Positions 36,265 through 45,073 are shown, counted from the stretch's first letter. The stretch is 64,000 bases of DNA from Haemophilus influenzae (GCF_001457655.1 NZ_LN831035.1:992001-1056000); one strand, 5' to 3'. The notes: generated from the sequence alone by a model not told the origin. A program made the numbers and translations.

Positions 36265-36768
36265 ATGGCGCATGATGATAAAACCAAAGTAAGCGTGCGT
36301 CGTTATTATGTGTTTGATTGCTTAACACTGGAAATTGCCGCTGAAAAAGCAGGGGTATCTTACAACACGGCACGCCGCTGGAAACGTGAAGCCGAAGCCA
36401 AAGGCGATAATTGGGATAAAGTGCGTGATGCAAATACGATGGCTAGTGGCAAAGTAGAAGATGTGGCGCGCGGCATGCTGACTGCGTTTGTGCTTTATTT
36501 TGAAAACACAATGGATGAGATTAAGCGCGCGGAAGCATTGCCTGTGAGTGAAAAAGCGAAGTTGATTCAGGGGCTGGGCGATAGCTATTCGAAAATGGTG
36601 GCAAGCAGTAAGCGATTATTGCCTGAAGTGTCGGAAATGGCGACGGCAATAAAGACCATCACGATGTTTGGAGATTATATACAAGCCAATAAGCCTGAGT
36701 TGATTAATGAGTTTGCGGACTTATTGGAAGGGTTTGGGGAGTTGTTGAATAAGGAATTTAAGGCGTGA
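36265..36768 (+). CDS. DUF1804-family, small terminase-like protein (Mu gp27)
   Basis: 167 residues. The N-terminal helix-turn-helix (LEIAAEKAGVSYNTARRWKR) and helical remainder match the DUF1804 family encoded next to Mu-like large terminases. It probably recognises phage DNA at the start of headful packaging. One base separates it from the previous gene. A cluster of palindromes follows before the large subunit. Confidence 0.87.
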   Translation: MAHDDKTKVSVRRYYVFDCLTLEIAAEKAGVSYNTARRWKREAEAKGDNWDKVRDANTMASGKVEDVARGMLTAFVLYFENTMDEIKRAEALPVSEKAKLIQGLGDSYSKMVASSKRLLPEVSEMATAIKTITMFGDYIQANKPELINEFADLLEGFGELLNKEFKA

Positions 36769-36774
36769 TAGTTA

Positions 36775-36888
36775 CCGTGGGTAGGTATACCCACGGCTAA
36801 TTATAGTCATAGTGGTTCCCCTTTGGGGAACGCTAACCTACCCCATCGGGGTGCATTATGCGTAAACCAGGGTATACCTACCCTGGGT
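36775..36888. repeat. REP-like palindrome cluster between terminase genes
   Basis: Four hairpins lie side by side. CCGTGGGTA/TACCCACGG is at 36775-36796, GTTCCCC/GGGGAAC at 36815-36831, ACCCC/GGGGT at 36840-36852, and CCAGGGTA/TACCCTGG at 36867-36886. The outer two share GGGTAGGTATACCC in opposite orientation. This is the layout of a REPIN (two inverted REPs), and it is GC-rich relative to its surroundings. Confidence 0.6.
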
Positions 36889-36903
36889 AAACAGCGGAGA
36901 TAT

Positions 36904-38550
36904 ATGAAAAATAAAGAATTATTAGCAGAATTAAAAGCCTATTCGGACAGCTTGCGACAAAAGGTCGAGGCAAAGTTTGAGGGGTGGGACGATTCTCTTG
37001 CTGCCATTAGTGAGCGACGCAAAAAGGTGCTAGATCCTGTTTCGGGCTATGACTTTTTTGTGTCGAATTACTTTCCGCATTATGTGCGTTCTCGCTCTCG
37101 TTCGCAGTTGCATAACTATCTTTTTGAGCAGTTGCCACAAGTATTACAACAGCCATCATCAGTGCATTTAGCCATTGCTGCGCCACGTGGTGAAGCTAAA
37201 TCGACCTTGGTTTCCCAGCTCTTTACACTTTACTGTCTTGTGACACAGAAAAAACGCTATGCGTTGATTGTGATGGATAGTATCGACCAAGCCTATCCAA
37301 TGTTGGAAGCCATTAAAGTAGAGTTGGAATTTAACCAACGTTTGCGCATTGATTTCCCTGAAATAGCAGGACAAGGGCGTGTTTGGCAAGCGGCAACCAT
37401 TATCACGAAAGCTAACCAGAAAGTGCAGGTAGCGGGCTCTGGCAAGAAATTGCGTGGTTTACGCCACGGTGCTTATCGACCTGATTTAGTGGTGCTTGAC
37501 GATATTGAAAATGACGAACAAGTGCGTAGCCCTGAACAGCGTGACAAATTACACGATTGGTTGAAGAAAACCGTCCTTCCGTTAGGGGCGGCTGGAGATA
37601 AGTTAGATGTAGTGTATATCGGGACTATTCTCCATTACGACAGTGTTTTAAACCGCACTTTATCGAGTAAAGCGTGGAAGACAGCCAAGTTTAAAGCCTT
37701 AATTCGTCAGCCTGATGATATGAGCCTATGGGATAAGTGGGAAGACTTCTACTTAAACGAAGGCGAAGCGGTAGCTGATGCTTTCTATACGCAAAATCAA
37801 GCGGCAATGGATAAAGGTGCGGTAGTAAGCTGGGCTGCTCGCCCGATTTTAACCTTGATGAAGATTCGCGCTCGTGATGGGCATGCCACCTTTGATTCTG
37901 AATATCAAAATGACCCGTTAAGCAGTGATGATGCGATGTTTGCCAATAGTTTGACTTATTGGACGGAATTGCCAGCAAATTTAATTTATTTCGGTGCGCT
38001 TGACCCATCCTTAGGAAAAGCAGGGGCAAGCAGAGACCCCTCTGCCATTTTAGTGGGCGGCTATCACCGAGAAACAGGCAAGTTATATGTGGTGGAAGCG
38101 CAAGTGAAAAAACGTCTGCCTGATTTAATTATTGAAGATGTGATCCGTATGCAGAAGCAATACCACTGTCAGCGTTGGTTTGTTGAAACGGTGCAATTCC
38201 AAGAGTTTTTAAAAGATGAATTAGTGAAACGCTCTGCGCAACGTGGCATTCCTGTTCCAGCGACGGCGACGAAGCCAAATACAGACAAAATGTTGCGTAT
38301 TGAGAGCCTACAACCCCACATGGCGAATAGTTTAATTTTGTTGCATAGCTCGCAAACTACACTGATTTCCCAGTTACGCCATTTCCCGAAAGCAGACCAT
38401 GATGATGGCCCAGATGCGCTAGAAATGTTGTGGCGTAATGCAGTGGGCAGCTCGGCAGCGATTGAGTGGATTGGGTTAAATCAACTGAATGAGATTGAAT
38501 CAGATGAATACGAAGATGAAGACGATCTTTATTCAATATGGAAACATTAA
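36904..38550 (+). CDS. Large terminase subunit (Mu gp28-like)
   Basis: 548 residues. ATPase motor motifs: a Walker A-like APRGEAKSTLVSQL and Walker B DLVVLDDIEND. The nuclease half begins near YFGALDPSLGK with a metal-binding Asp and includes HDDGPDALEML at the end. It packages and cuts phage DNA into heads. I start at ATG 36904 after GCGGAGA; the open frame further upstream only reads through the palindrome cluster. Confidence 0.93.
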   Translation: MKNKELLAELKAYSDSLRQKVEAKFEGWDDSLAAISERRKKVLDPVSGYDFFVSNYFPHYVRSRSRSQLHNYLFEQLPQVLQQPSSVHLAIAAPRGEAKSTLVSQLFTLYCLVTQKKRYALIVMDSIDQAYPMLEAIKVELEFNQRLRIDFPEIAGQGRVWQAATIITKANQKVQVAGSGKKLRGLRHGAYRPDLVVLDDIENDEQVRSPEQRDKLHDWLKKTVLPLGAAGDKLDVVYIGTILHYDSVLNRTLSSKAWKTAKFKALIRQPDDMSLWDKWEDFYLNEGEAVADAFYTQNQAAMDKGAVVSWAARPILTLMKIRARDGHATFDSEYQNDPLSSDDAMFANSLTYWTELPANLIYFGALDPSLGKAGASRDPSAILVGGYHRETGKLYVVEAQVKKRLPDLIIEDVIRMQKQYHCQRWFVETVQFQEFLKDELVKRSAQRGIPVPATATKPNTDKMLRIESLQPHMANSLILLHSSQTTLISQLRHFPKADHDDGPDALEMLWRNAVGSSAAIEWIGLNQLNEIESDEYEDEDDLYSIWKH

Positions 38551-38561
38551 AGGCGGATTAA

Positions 38562-40184
38562 ATGGGATTTATTGATAAGGTTAAAAACCTTTTAAAAGGT
38601 AATGAAACAGAGCCAACACAAACCGATGATGCAGAAGTAACTGCAACGGGGCGTGTATTAGATGATCACCCCTCTGCAAAAATTACGCCTTCAAAATTAA
38701 AGCAGATTTTAGAGGATGCCGAAAACGGCGATATTCAGGCGCAGCATCAACTTTTCATGGATATTGAAGAGCAAGATAGCAGCATTGCCGCCAATATGAT
38801 GACACGTAAGCGTTCAGTTTTAACGCTAGATTGGCGTATTGTTGAACCACGTAATGCAACCCCTGCAGAAGAAAAATTGCAAGCAGAAATTGATGAGTTA
38901 TTTTATCAATATCCCAATCTTGAAGACTTGTTTATCGATTTAATGGATGCCGTGGGACACGGTTTTTCGGCGTTGGAAATTCAATGGGCGCAGGTGGATG
39001 GCAAATGGGTTCCAAAAGGCTTTAGACCTTGTCCGCAGTCTTGGTTTAAATTGGATAAAGACGATAGTTTATTATTACGCACGCCAGCGAATCAAATGGG
39101 CGAGCCTTTACGTCCTTTTGGCTGGGTGGTACATCGCCATAAATCTCGTTCGACACAGTTAGCTCGTGATGGCTTATATCGCACATTGGCATGGCTTTAT
39201 ATGTATAAGCATTATTCTGTGCGTGATTTTGCCGAGTTTTTAGAGCTTTATGGTATGCCGATTCGCATTGGTAAATATGGTGCTGGCGCCACTAATGCGG
39301 AGAAACGCACTTTACTGCGTGCGTTGGCTGAAATTGGGCATAACGCGGCAGGCATTATGCCTGAATCGATGCAGATTGAACTGCATAATGTCGCTAATGC
39401 AGGTGCTGCATCGGGTAATAATCCATTTTTACAAATGGTTGATTGGTGCGAGAAATCTATCGCTCGGTTGATTTTGGGGCAAACCTTAACATCGGGGGCG
39501 GATGGTAAAAGCTCCACCAATGCGTTAGGTAATGTGCATAATGAAGTGCGTCGTGATTTGATGATTAGCGATGCGAAACAGATTGCGCAAACCATTACTC
39601 AACAAATCATTTTGCCGTATTTGCAAATTAATGTTGATCCGAATATTGCGCCACATCGTATCCCTTATTTTGAGTTTGACACAAAAGAATATGAAGATTT
39701 ATCGGTCTTTGCAGAAGCCATTCCTAAACTTACCGGCATTGGCGTGCAGATTTCTGAAAGTTGGGTGCGGGATAAATTAGGGATTCCTGAACCGCAGGAA
39801 GGCGAGTTGATTTTAAGCATACCGCAAGGCGAGAAAACGGACGAAAAAACGACCGCACTTTCTGCCGTATTTAACCATGGCAAAGACTGTTCTTGCGGCT
39901 GTCGTGCTGCTGCGTTGTCGGCGCAGAATGGTAAAAAGGACGAACAAGATGAACTGGACGGTTTGATTGATGATGCACTGGCAAATGCGGATTTTAATCA
40001 ACAACTTGATCCTATGATGAAACAAATTGTAGGCGTGATCATGGCAAGTGAAAGCTATGATGAAGCACAGGAAAAACTGATCGCACTTTATCCTGATTTA
40101 ACCAGTGAAAGCCATCAAGCCTATTTGGCAAGTGCGGTATTTTTAGCTGATTTATTAGGAGCAGCCAATGCCGAGCGTACCTAA
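38562..40184 (+). CDS. Portal protein (Mu gp29, DUF935)
   Basis: 540 residues of the Mu-type portal family. Typical segments: QDSSIAANMMTRKRSVLTLD, DLMDAVGHGFSALEIQW, EFLELYGMPIRIGKY and LILGQTLTSGADGKSS. It forms the ring through which DNA enters and leaves the head. A CSCGCR motif near residue 450 is an extra Cys cluster. The end overlaps the MuF gene by 17 bases. Confidence 0.93.
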   Translation: MGFIDKVKNLLKGNETEPTQTDDAEVTATGRVLDDHPSAKITPSKLKQILEDAENGDIQAQHQLFMDIEEQDSSIAANMMTRKRSVLTLDWRIVEPRNATPAEEKLQAEIDELFYQYPNLEDLFIDLMDAVGHGFSALEIQWAQVDGKWVPKGFRPCPQSWFKLDKDDSLLLRTPANQMGEPLRPFGWVVHRHKSRSTQLARDGLYRTLAWLYMYKHYSVRDFAEFLELYGMPIRIGKYGAGATNAEKRTLLRALAEIGHNAAGIMPESMQIELHNVANAGAASGNNPFLQMVDWCEKSIARLILGQTLTSGADGKSSTNALGNVHNEVRRDLMISDAKQIAQTITQQIILPYLQINVDPNIAPHRIPYFEFDTKEYEDLSVFAEAIPKLTGIGVQISESWVRDKLGIPEPQEGELILSIPQGEKTDEKTTALSAVFNHGKDCSCGCRAAALSAQNGKKDEQDELDGLIDDALANADFNQQLDPMMKQIVGVIMASESYDEAQEKLIALYPDLTSESHQAYLASAVFLADLLGAANAERT

Positions 40185-41469
40185 GTTTGCCATTGGCGTA
40201 GAACTCAAACAAGCCATTGAGTTTTTGCGCCAAAAGAAAATGCTTGCCAGCAAGGTGTTAGTAAAAGAAATGCAGGATAGCGCATTGGCACGTGCCACGA
40301 CGATTGCGCGCTTAACAAGTCTTGATATGACAAAGGATATTTACCAATCTTTAGAAACCGCTATGCGTGAGGGCAAAGGCTTTCACGCTTGGAAAAAAGA
40401 ACTGGTGAGTGAATTTGAACGCAAAGGTTGGATTTTTGGGAAAGATCCATCTATTCGTGGTATTGATGGGCATTTACTGGCAGATCCAAAAACAGGGGAA
40501 TATTTTGGCACGCCGCGTCGGTTAAATACGATTTATCGTGTCAATATGCAGTCAGCTTATTCGGCTGCGCGTTATCAACGCTTGCGTGATAACGTGGATA
40601 ATCGCCCTTATTGGCAATATTCCGCCGTGGGTGATGCGCGTACTCGCCCTGCCCATTTAGCATTGAGCGGTAAGGTGTATCGTTATGATGATCCGTTTTG
40701 GGCAACCTTCTACCCGCCCAATGGGTTTAATTGTCGCTGTACGGTGATTGCATTAGGCGATAGAGATTTGAAACGCCGTGGGATTGATAAGCCTGACGAT
40801 AGTTCTGAATTTTTGGTGGAAGTAGAACGCCCTGCGGATAAGCAAGGTAATCGTGAAAAGACGGTAGGGTTTAAATTACCTGATGGCACGGTACGTGTGA
40901 CAGATAAAGGCTTTGATTACAATGTAGGGCGATTAAACTACAAGCCTAATTTGGATCTTTATCCTGAAAAACTGGCACATGCGTTTGCCACGGTTGAAAT
41001 GAAAGGTGGGGAGTTTAAGCACGATTTTGAATTGTTGGCAAAGCATGTGGCGGAGATGAAACAAACGCTCAGCCCAGATGGAAAAAAACTCACTGCTGAG
41101 CAGATGTTACAGGTGCGTGATAGCCTAACCAAAAACTTTAAATTTGCAGCAGGTGTCTTGAGTGCGGAAAGTAAGGATTTATTGAAAAGCAAAACTGGCA
41201 CAGTGTGGCTTTCTGATGATACTTTAATTAAGCAATTTAATAGTCGTGATGGGCAAGATTTTGGGATTGATGAATATGCGGATTTGCCGGATATTGTCAA
41301 TTCACCGGATAAAATTATTGTAGATGAATTCGGCTACCAATTTTATAAAGATGTAAATGGTAAGAAATTGTTAGCTGTATTGAAAGTTTTAAGTCGAGAA
41401 AACGAAATTTTTGTGCAATCGTTCAGATTGGTGAGTGATAAGCAATGGAAAAAGGCATTTAAAGAATAA
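40168..41469 (+). CDS. MuF-type head protein with C-terminal toxin-like domain
   Basis: 433 residues. The N-terminal half is the Mu gpF / SPP1 gp7 minor head domain (RLNTIYRVNMQSAYSAARYQ, then YPPNGFNCRCTV). After a spacer, residues from about 300 form a separate domain: KFAAGVLSAESKDLLKSKTG, VWLSDDTLIKQFNSRDG, KIIVDEFGYQFYK and FVQSFRLVSDKQWKK. Variable C-terminal nuclease-like domains (PBECR and other MuF toxins) are known on this family. This one has that shape, but I cannot name its subtype or active residues. TAGGAGC precedes the ATG. Confidence 0.85.
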   Translation: MPSVPKFAIGVELKQAIEFLRQKKMLASKVLVKEMQDSALARATTIARLTSLDMTKDIYQSLETAMREGKGFHAWKKELVSEFERKGWIFGKDPSIRGIDGHLLADPKTGEYFGTPRRLNTIYRVNMQSAYSAARYQRLRDNVDNRPYWQYSAVGDARTRPAHLALSGKVYRYDDPFWATFYPPNGFNCRCTVIALGDRDLKRRGIDKPDDSSEFLVEVERPADKQGNREKTVGFKLPDGTVRVTDKGFDYNVGRLNYKPNLDLYPEKLAHAFATVEMKGGEFKHDFELLAKHVAEMKQTLSPDGKKLTAEQMLQVRDSLTKNFKFAAGVLSAESKDLLKSKTGTVWLSDDTLIKQFNSRDGQDFGIDEYADLPDIVNSPDKIIVDEFGYQFYKDVNGKKLLAVLKVLSRENEIFVQSFRLVSDKQWKKAFKE

Positions 41470-41563
41470 GCCACTAGGCGGGGCTCGAACCCACCGCACA
41501 CAGTCCCGAGTCTATTTCACCTCTTCGCCCGCGATCTTCGAGATTCATCGCTTTTCTAGTGGC
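41470..41563 (-). ncRNA. tRNA-like element antisense to the late operon
   Basis: On the minus strand a 94-base segment is closed by an 8-bp stem, GCCACTAG / CTAGTGGC. It contains a tRNA-type T-arm (GTGGG-TTCGAGC-CCCGC). A D-arm-like hairpin GCGAT/ATCGC lies near the 5' side. The length equals a tRNA with a long variable arm. I cannot fold a normal anticodon arm, and no CCA follows, so it is not a regular tRNA gene. It fills the gap between MuF and gpG. Confidence 0.45.
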
Positions 41564-41604
41564 TTTGGTGAATATACCCCTTTAAAATTTAAAAATCAAC
41601 GATT

Positions 41605-42021
41605 ATGATAGACATTGAAATCAATAATGCGCAAGAAGTTACCGCCTTGCTTGAACGATTAGCGCAAGCTACAGCACATCGTGCGCCTTTAATGCGTAGC
41701 ATTGCAGGCACAATGGAATCGGCTGTCACGCAGAACTTTGAAGTGGGTGGTCGTCCTGAGTGGAAGAAATTAAAGCTTCGCCAAGGTACGCCTTTGGTGG
41801 ATACTGAAAACTTGATGGAGAGCATCACTTCTGAATATAATAACAATGAAGCCATTGTAGGGACGAATGAGCCTTACGCAGCTATCCATCAATTCGGGGG
41901 TAAAGCTGGACGAGGTCGTAAAGTAGAGATTCCGGCACGTCCTTTTTTGGCTTTAACACCTCAAGATGAGGCAGATATTTTGGAAGATATACAAGACTAC
42001 TTCCAACGCTTAATTAAATAA
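41605..42021 (+). CDS. Virion morphogenesis / tail completion protein (Mu gpG-like)
   Basis: 138 residues of the phage virion morphogenesis family: LMRSIAGTMESAVTQNFEVG, GRPEWKKLKLRQGTPLVDTENL, YAAIHQFGGKAGRGRKVEIP, PARPFLALTPQDEADI. In Mu, gpG joins the head and tail assembly pathways. It is followed by a terminator, closing the first late block. Confidence 0.9.
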   Translation: MIDIEINNAQEVTALLERLAQATAHRAPLMRSIAGTMESAVTQNFEVGGRPEWKKLKLRQGTPLVDTENLMESITSEYNNNEAIVGTNEPYAAIHQFGGKAGRGRKVEIPARPFLALTPQDEADILEDIQDYFQRLIK

Positions 42022-42026
42022 ATCAG

Positions 42027-42062
42027 AAAATCGCCCTAAATCGCACGTAGGGCGATTTTTTA
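42027..42062 (+). terminator. Terminator after gpG
   Basis: AAAATCGCCCTA (42027-42038) pairs with TAGGGCGATTTT (42048-42059), followed by T residues. The remaining 240 bases to the protease gene hold no gene. They include TTTTAAAA-rich sequence and are likely to contain a late promoter. Confidence 0.85.
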
Positions 42063-42302
42063 CTTTTAGGGTATAAGATTTCATCTTTAAATTTTTAAAA
42101 CAATTTAAAACGGTTTTAAAGCGTTTTAAAATGGGTTTGGGTTGTTTTCAATCATTCAATCTTTCACGTCTTTAATGTGAGGCTTGTTCCTCATTGTCTA
42201 AAATTTCAAATTATTTGGTTGCGCTGAAGCCAGTCATCTCTTGTTATCTTGTTCAATTCGATATTCTGCCATCCTAGATTGAGTTTTTAAGGATGGTTTC
42301 AG

Positions 42303-43340
42303 ATGAAATTAACAGTTGCCGCTTGTAGTTTTGAAATTAACAAGGCGAAGTATGGTCGTATCCAACTTTTACCTTATGGCAAATTTCGTGCCGCAGACGG
42401 CAGACCAACCGATGTGGAGGCATGGTATGTAACAGATACAAATGGCGCGGATGTGGTGGCGTTGGCAAATAATCAACGCAATCCCCTTCCTATTGACTAT
42501 GAACACCAAATTATTCACTCCCTAAAAAACGGCAAAGAAGCACCGAGTGCGGGCTGGATGGAATATTTCTATTTTACCCCACAAGGGATTTTTGCTGATG
42601 TGCGTTGGACTGATAAAGCCGCGGACTATATCAAAAATGGCGAATATCGTTATATCTCGGCTGTGTTTGCTTACGACACAGAGGGCTATGTTCGCAAGAT
42701 CTTTCATGCTGCATTAACCAATACGCCTGCTTTAGATGGTATGGAGGAAGCAATGGTGGCAGCCAGCGTGAATTTGTTACAAGAGGACAATCCAATGAAT
42801 AAAAAATTATTGGCAGCATTATGCGCACTGTTTGCTTTAAAAGCAGATGCAAGTGAAGCTGATATTACGGAGAAAGTGACCGCACTTTCGGCAGCTAAAG
42901 GCGATAGCGCTGTGGACGTGTTAGATGTTTACGCAAAATTAGCTGAAAAAGAACAATCAGTGGCAGCGTTATCCACACAAGTGGGCAACCCTGATCCTGC
43001 TAAATTTGTGCCAGTCGAACAGGTAGCCGCATTACAGGCTGATTTTAATGCGCTTAAAACATCTGTAGAAGCAGACAAGAAAGCGGCATTAATCACAGCA
43101 GCATTATCGCAAGGTAAACTGGCTCCTGCATTAAAAGATTGGGCGCAAAGTTTATCTGTTGAGGCATTAAGTGCTTACTTAGAAAAAGCACCTGCAATGG
43201 CCGCATTAAGTGGTGAGCCACAAGCAAAAGGCGATCCAGAGCAGAAAGTGGTGGCGTTAAGTGCTGCAGAGAGTGCCGCAGCAAAAGCGTTAGGCTTAAG
43301 CGAAAAAGATTATATGGCAACCTATAAGGAGCAAAAATAA
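42303..43340 (+). CDS. Mu I-like head maturation protease with scaffold
   Basis: 345 residues. The first ~160 form the protease domain (LPIDYEHQIIHSLKNGKEAP, with likely catalytic His; YRYISAVFAYDTEGYV with likely Ser; FHAALTNTPALDG). The rest is Ala-rich helical scaffold. As in Mu (I and Z), an internal ATG at 42795 (residue 165, MNKKLLAALCAL) has GAGGA in front and would make the scaffold alone. Both products would be needed to build and mature the prohead. Confidence 0.92.
   Translation: MKLTVAACSFEINKAKYGRIQLLPYGKFRAADGRPTDVEAWYVTDTNGADVVALANNQRNPLPIDYEHQIIHSLKNGKEAPSAGWMEYFYFTPQGIFADVRWTDKAADYIKNGEYRYISAVFAYDTEGYVRKIFHAALTNTPALDGMEEAMVAASVNLLQEDNPMNKKLLAALCALFALKADASEADITEKVTALSAAKGDSAVDVLDVYAKLAEKEQSVAALSTQVGNPDPAKFVPVEQVAALQADFNALKTSVEADKKAALITAALSQGKLAPALKDWAQSLSVEALSAYLEKAPAMAALSGEPQAKGDPEQKVVALSAAESAAAKALGLSEKDYMATYKEQK
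42795..43340 (+). CDS. Internal scaffold protein (Mu Z-like)
   Basis: An in-frame start within the protease gene, giving 181 residues of scaffold. AAGAGGACAATCC precedes ATG, a proper ribosome site inside coding sequence. The product is nearly all helix with repeated TALSAAKG/VAALSTQVG-type segments. The Mu precedent for nested I and Z genes supports it; expression is inferred. Confidence 0.65.
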   Translation: MNKKLLAALCALFALKADASEADITEKVTALSAAKGDSAVDVLDVYAKLAEKEQSVAALSTQVGNPDPAKFVPVEQVAALQADFNALKTSVEADKKAALITAALSQGKLAPALKDWAQSLSVEALSAYLEKAPAMAALSGEPQAKGDPEQKVVALSAAESAAAKALGLSEKDYMATYKEQK

Positions 43341-44263
43341 TGGATAAATTCAAAAAATCGGAACTTTTAAAAGCCCTTGATGAAGCCTTTAAAAAAGACT
43401 TTGCGAGCGGTTTAAACGTGATTAATCCTCAATGGTCAGAAATTGCTATGAAAATTGCAAGTTCTACCGAAACCAATACTTACGGTTGGTTAGGGCATTT
43501 CCCAAAATTGCAAGAATGGGTGGGTAAACGTCGTTTACGCAAAATGCAAGCGCAAGGTATGCAAGTATCGAATAAGTTGTTTGAAAGCACTGTTGCTATC
43601 CCTCGCACCAATATTGAAGACGACCAGGTCGGCTTATTTAGTCCGATGGTAAAACAAATGGGACAAAGTGCGGCGGAATTACCTGATGATTTAGTATTTG
43701 GCTTAATTAAACAAGGTAAAAGCACCCTTTGCTATGACGGGCAGAATTTCTTTGATGACGATCATCCTGTTTTTGCGGAAGTCGATGGCACAGGAAATCA
43801 AACCACGCAAAGTAATATTACCAAAGGCAGTGCAGCAGGAAAACCAGCGTTTTATTTGTTGGATACGACGAATGCCGTGAAGCCATTTATTTGGCAAGAA
43901 CGCTTAACCCCTGAAATTGAGACGAAATTTGATCCGTCTAAATCCGATACGGTATTTATGGAAGATACCTATATTTGGGGCGTGCGTGCGCGTGGTAATG
44001 CAGGTTTTGCATTCTGGCAACTTGCTCATCGTGTGGAAGACAGCGAATTAACTGAAGATGTCTTAATGGGCGTGTTGGCAAAAATGAAATCCTTAAAAGG
44101 CGATGGCGGCAAGTTGTTAAATATTCGTCCGAATATCTTATTAGTGCCACCTGCACTTGAATATACAGCAAAACGTTTAGTGGAAGCCGATATTATCAAC
44201 GGTACCAGCAATGTGTTGAAAGGGACGCTTAAAGTGATGGTGTCTTCACAGATTGTGGAGTAA
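43340..44263 (+). CDS. Major head subunit (Mu T-like)
   Basis: 307 residues, family Mu gpT. Typical parts: SSTETNTYGWLGHFPKLQEW, VAIPRTNIEDDQVGLF, FFDDDHPVFAEVDGTG, MEDTYIWGVRARGNAGFAFW, and the end NIRPNILLVPPALEYTAKRL. It forms the icosahedral capsid shell. It starts at the last base of the protease stop and is followed by a small hairpin (CCCTCGC/GCGAGGG) before the next gene. Confidence 0.95.
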   Translation: MDKFKKSELLKALDEAFKKDFASGLNVINPQWSEIAMKIASSTETNTYGWLGHFPKLQEWVGKRRLRKMQAQGMQVSNKLFESTVAIPRTNIEDDQVGLFSPMVKQMGQSAAELPDDLVFGLIKQGKSTLCYDGQNFFDDDHPVFAEVDGTGNQTTQSNITKGSAAGKPAFYLLDTTNAVKPFIWQERLTPEIETKFDPSKSDTVFMEDTYIWGVRARGNAGFAFWQLAHRVEDSELTEDVLMGVLAKMKSLKGDGGKLLNIRPNILLVPPALEYTAKRLVEADIINGTSNVLKGTLKVMVSSQIVE

Positions 44264-44326
44264 TCCGTCTCTTTCCTTGCCTTCCCTCGCTTGCGAGGGA
44301 AAGCAAGAAATGACTAGGAGGAAGTT

Positions 44327-44632
44327 ATGGCAAAGAAACAGCAAAACAAGAAAGACGATGAAGTGAAAACCGACACGTCCGAAAATACTGCAGAAACTGA
44401 CCGCACTTTAGATAAGCCGGATGACGCGCCCAAAGGCAGTGATGTGATTCATCCTATTGCCTATGCAGTGACGTTACGTGCAATTCATCCGCAAGCCTCT
44501 TATGGTCGCTGCGGCTATCGTTTTAACAAAGAAAGTGCGGTGGAAATTCCAGTTGAAAACTTGACGGGTGAGCAAGTCATTATGCTTGCTGAAGATCCCT
44601 GGTTAGAACTTATTCCCATCTGCGATAAATAA
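44327..44632 (+). CDS. Mu gp35-like protein (HI1506 family)
   Basis: 101 residues. The first 35 are charged and probably disordered (QQNKKDDEVKTDTSENTAET). A compact C-terminal domain follows (YAVTLRAIHPQASYGRCGYR, then EIPVENLTGEQVIMLAEDPW). The layout matches HI1506 of FluMu, as I recall. It is likely a head or head-tail accessory protein. GGAGGAAGTT precedes the ATG. Confidence 0.85.
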   Translation: MAKKQQNKKDDEVKTDTSENTAETDRTLDKPDDAPKGSDVIHPIAYAVTLRAIHPQASYGRCGYRFNKESAVEIPVENLTGEQVIMLAEDPWLELIPICDK

Positions 44633-44641
44633 GGATGAGTG

Positions 44642-45073
44642 ATGCATTACGCCAGTGCAGAAGATTTTGTGTTACGTGTAGGGGAAGTGCAAGCCATTGA
44701 ACTGACCGACCGTGATTTGACTGGGCAAGTTAATGACAATTTGCTTGATGTTGCATTGTCTGATAGCTCAAGCCAAATTGATGGTTATTTGGCAGCACGT
44801 TATACCCTCCCTCTTGTGAGTGTGCCACAAAACTTGGTGCGACTTTGTTGTGATTTGGCACGTTATCGTTTAGCGAGTATGTCTCATGTGACGATTCCAG
44901 AAGAAATCATTACACGCTATAAATTAAGTTTAAAAGAACTTGAGGATATCAGTGTGGGTAAGATTTCACTGGGGTTGCCGCCTACAGAGAATAATGATGC
45001 CAACGAACACGACAATGGTGTGATTTTTACTAATCCGAAAAACAGGATTTTTGCGCGTGATCACTCAAATTGA
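44642..45073 (+). CDS. Mu gp36-like head-tail joining protein (DUF1320)
   Basis: 143 residues: MHYASAEDFVLRVGEVQAIE, DSSSQIDGYLAARYTLPLVS, VPQNLVRLCCDLARYRLASM. This is the DUF1320 pattern, a neck protein at the head-tail joint. ATG 44642 follows AAGGATGAGTG. The frame ends within the start of the next gene. Confidence 0.9.
   Translation: MHYASAEDFVLRVGEVQAIELTDRDLTGQVNDNLLDVALSDSSSQIDGYLAARYTLPLVSVPQNLVRLCCDLARYRLASMSHVTIPEEIITRYKLSLKELEDISVGKISLGLPPTENNDANEHDNGVIFTNPKNRIFARDHSN

Noticed and set aside
36775..36888. CRISPR-like repeats.
   Set aside because: The hairpins differ from one another and there are no regular spacers.
36823..36903. Extension of the large terminase frame upstream.
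   Set aside because: It only reads through the palindrome cluster; ATG 36904 has its own ribosome site and is where the family begins.
41470..41563. Regular tRNA gene on the minus strand.
   Set aside because: T-arm and acceptor are good, but I cannot place an anticodon stem of five pairs with a seven-base loop, and no CCA is encoded although the host tRNAs here have it.
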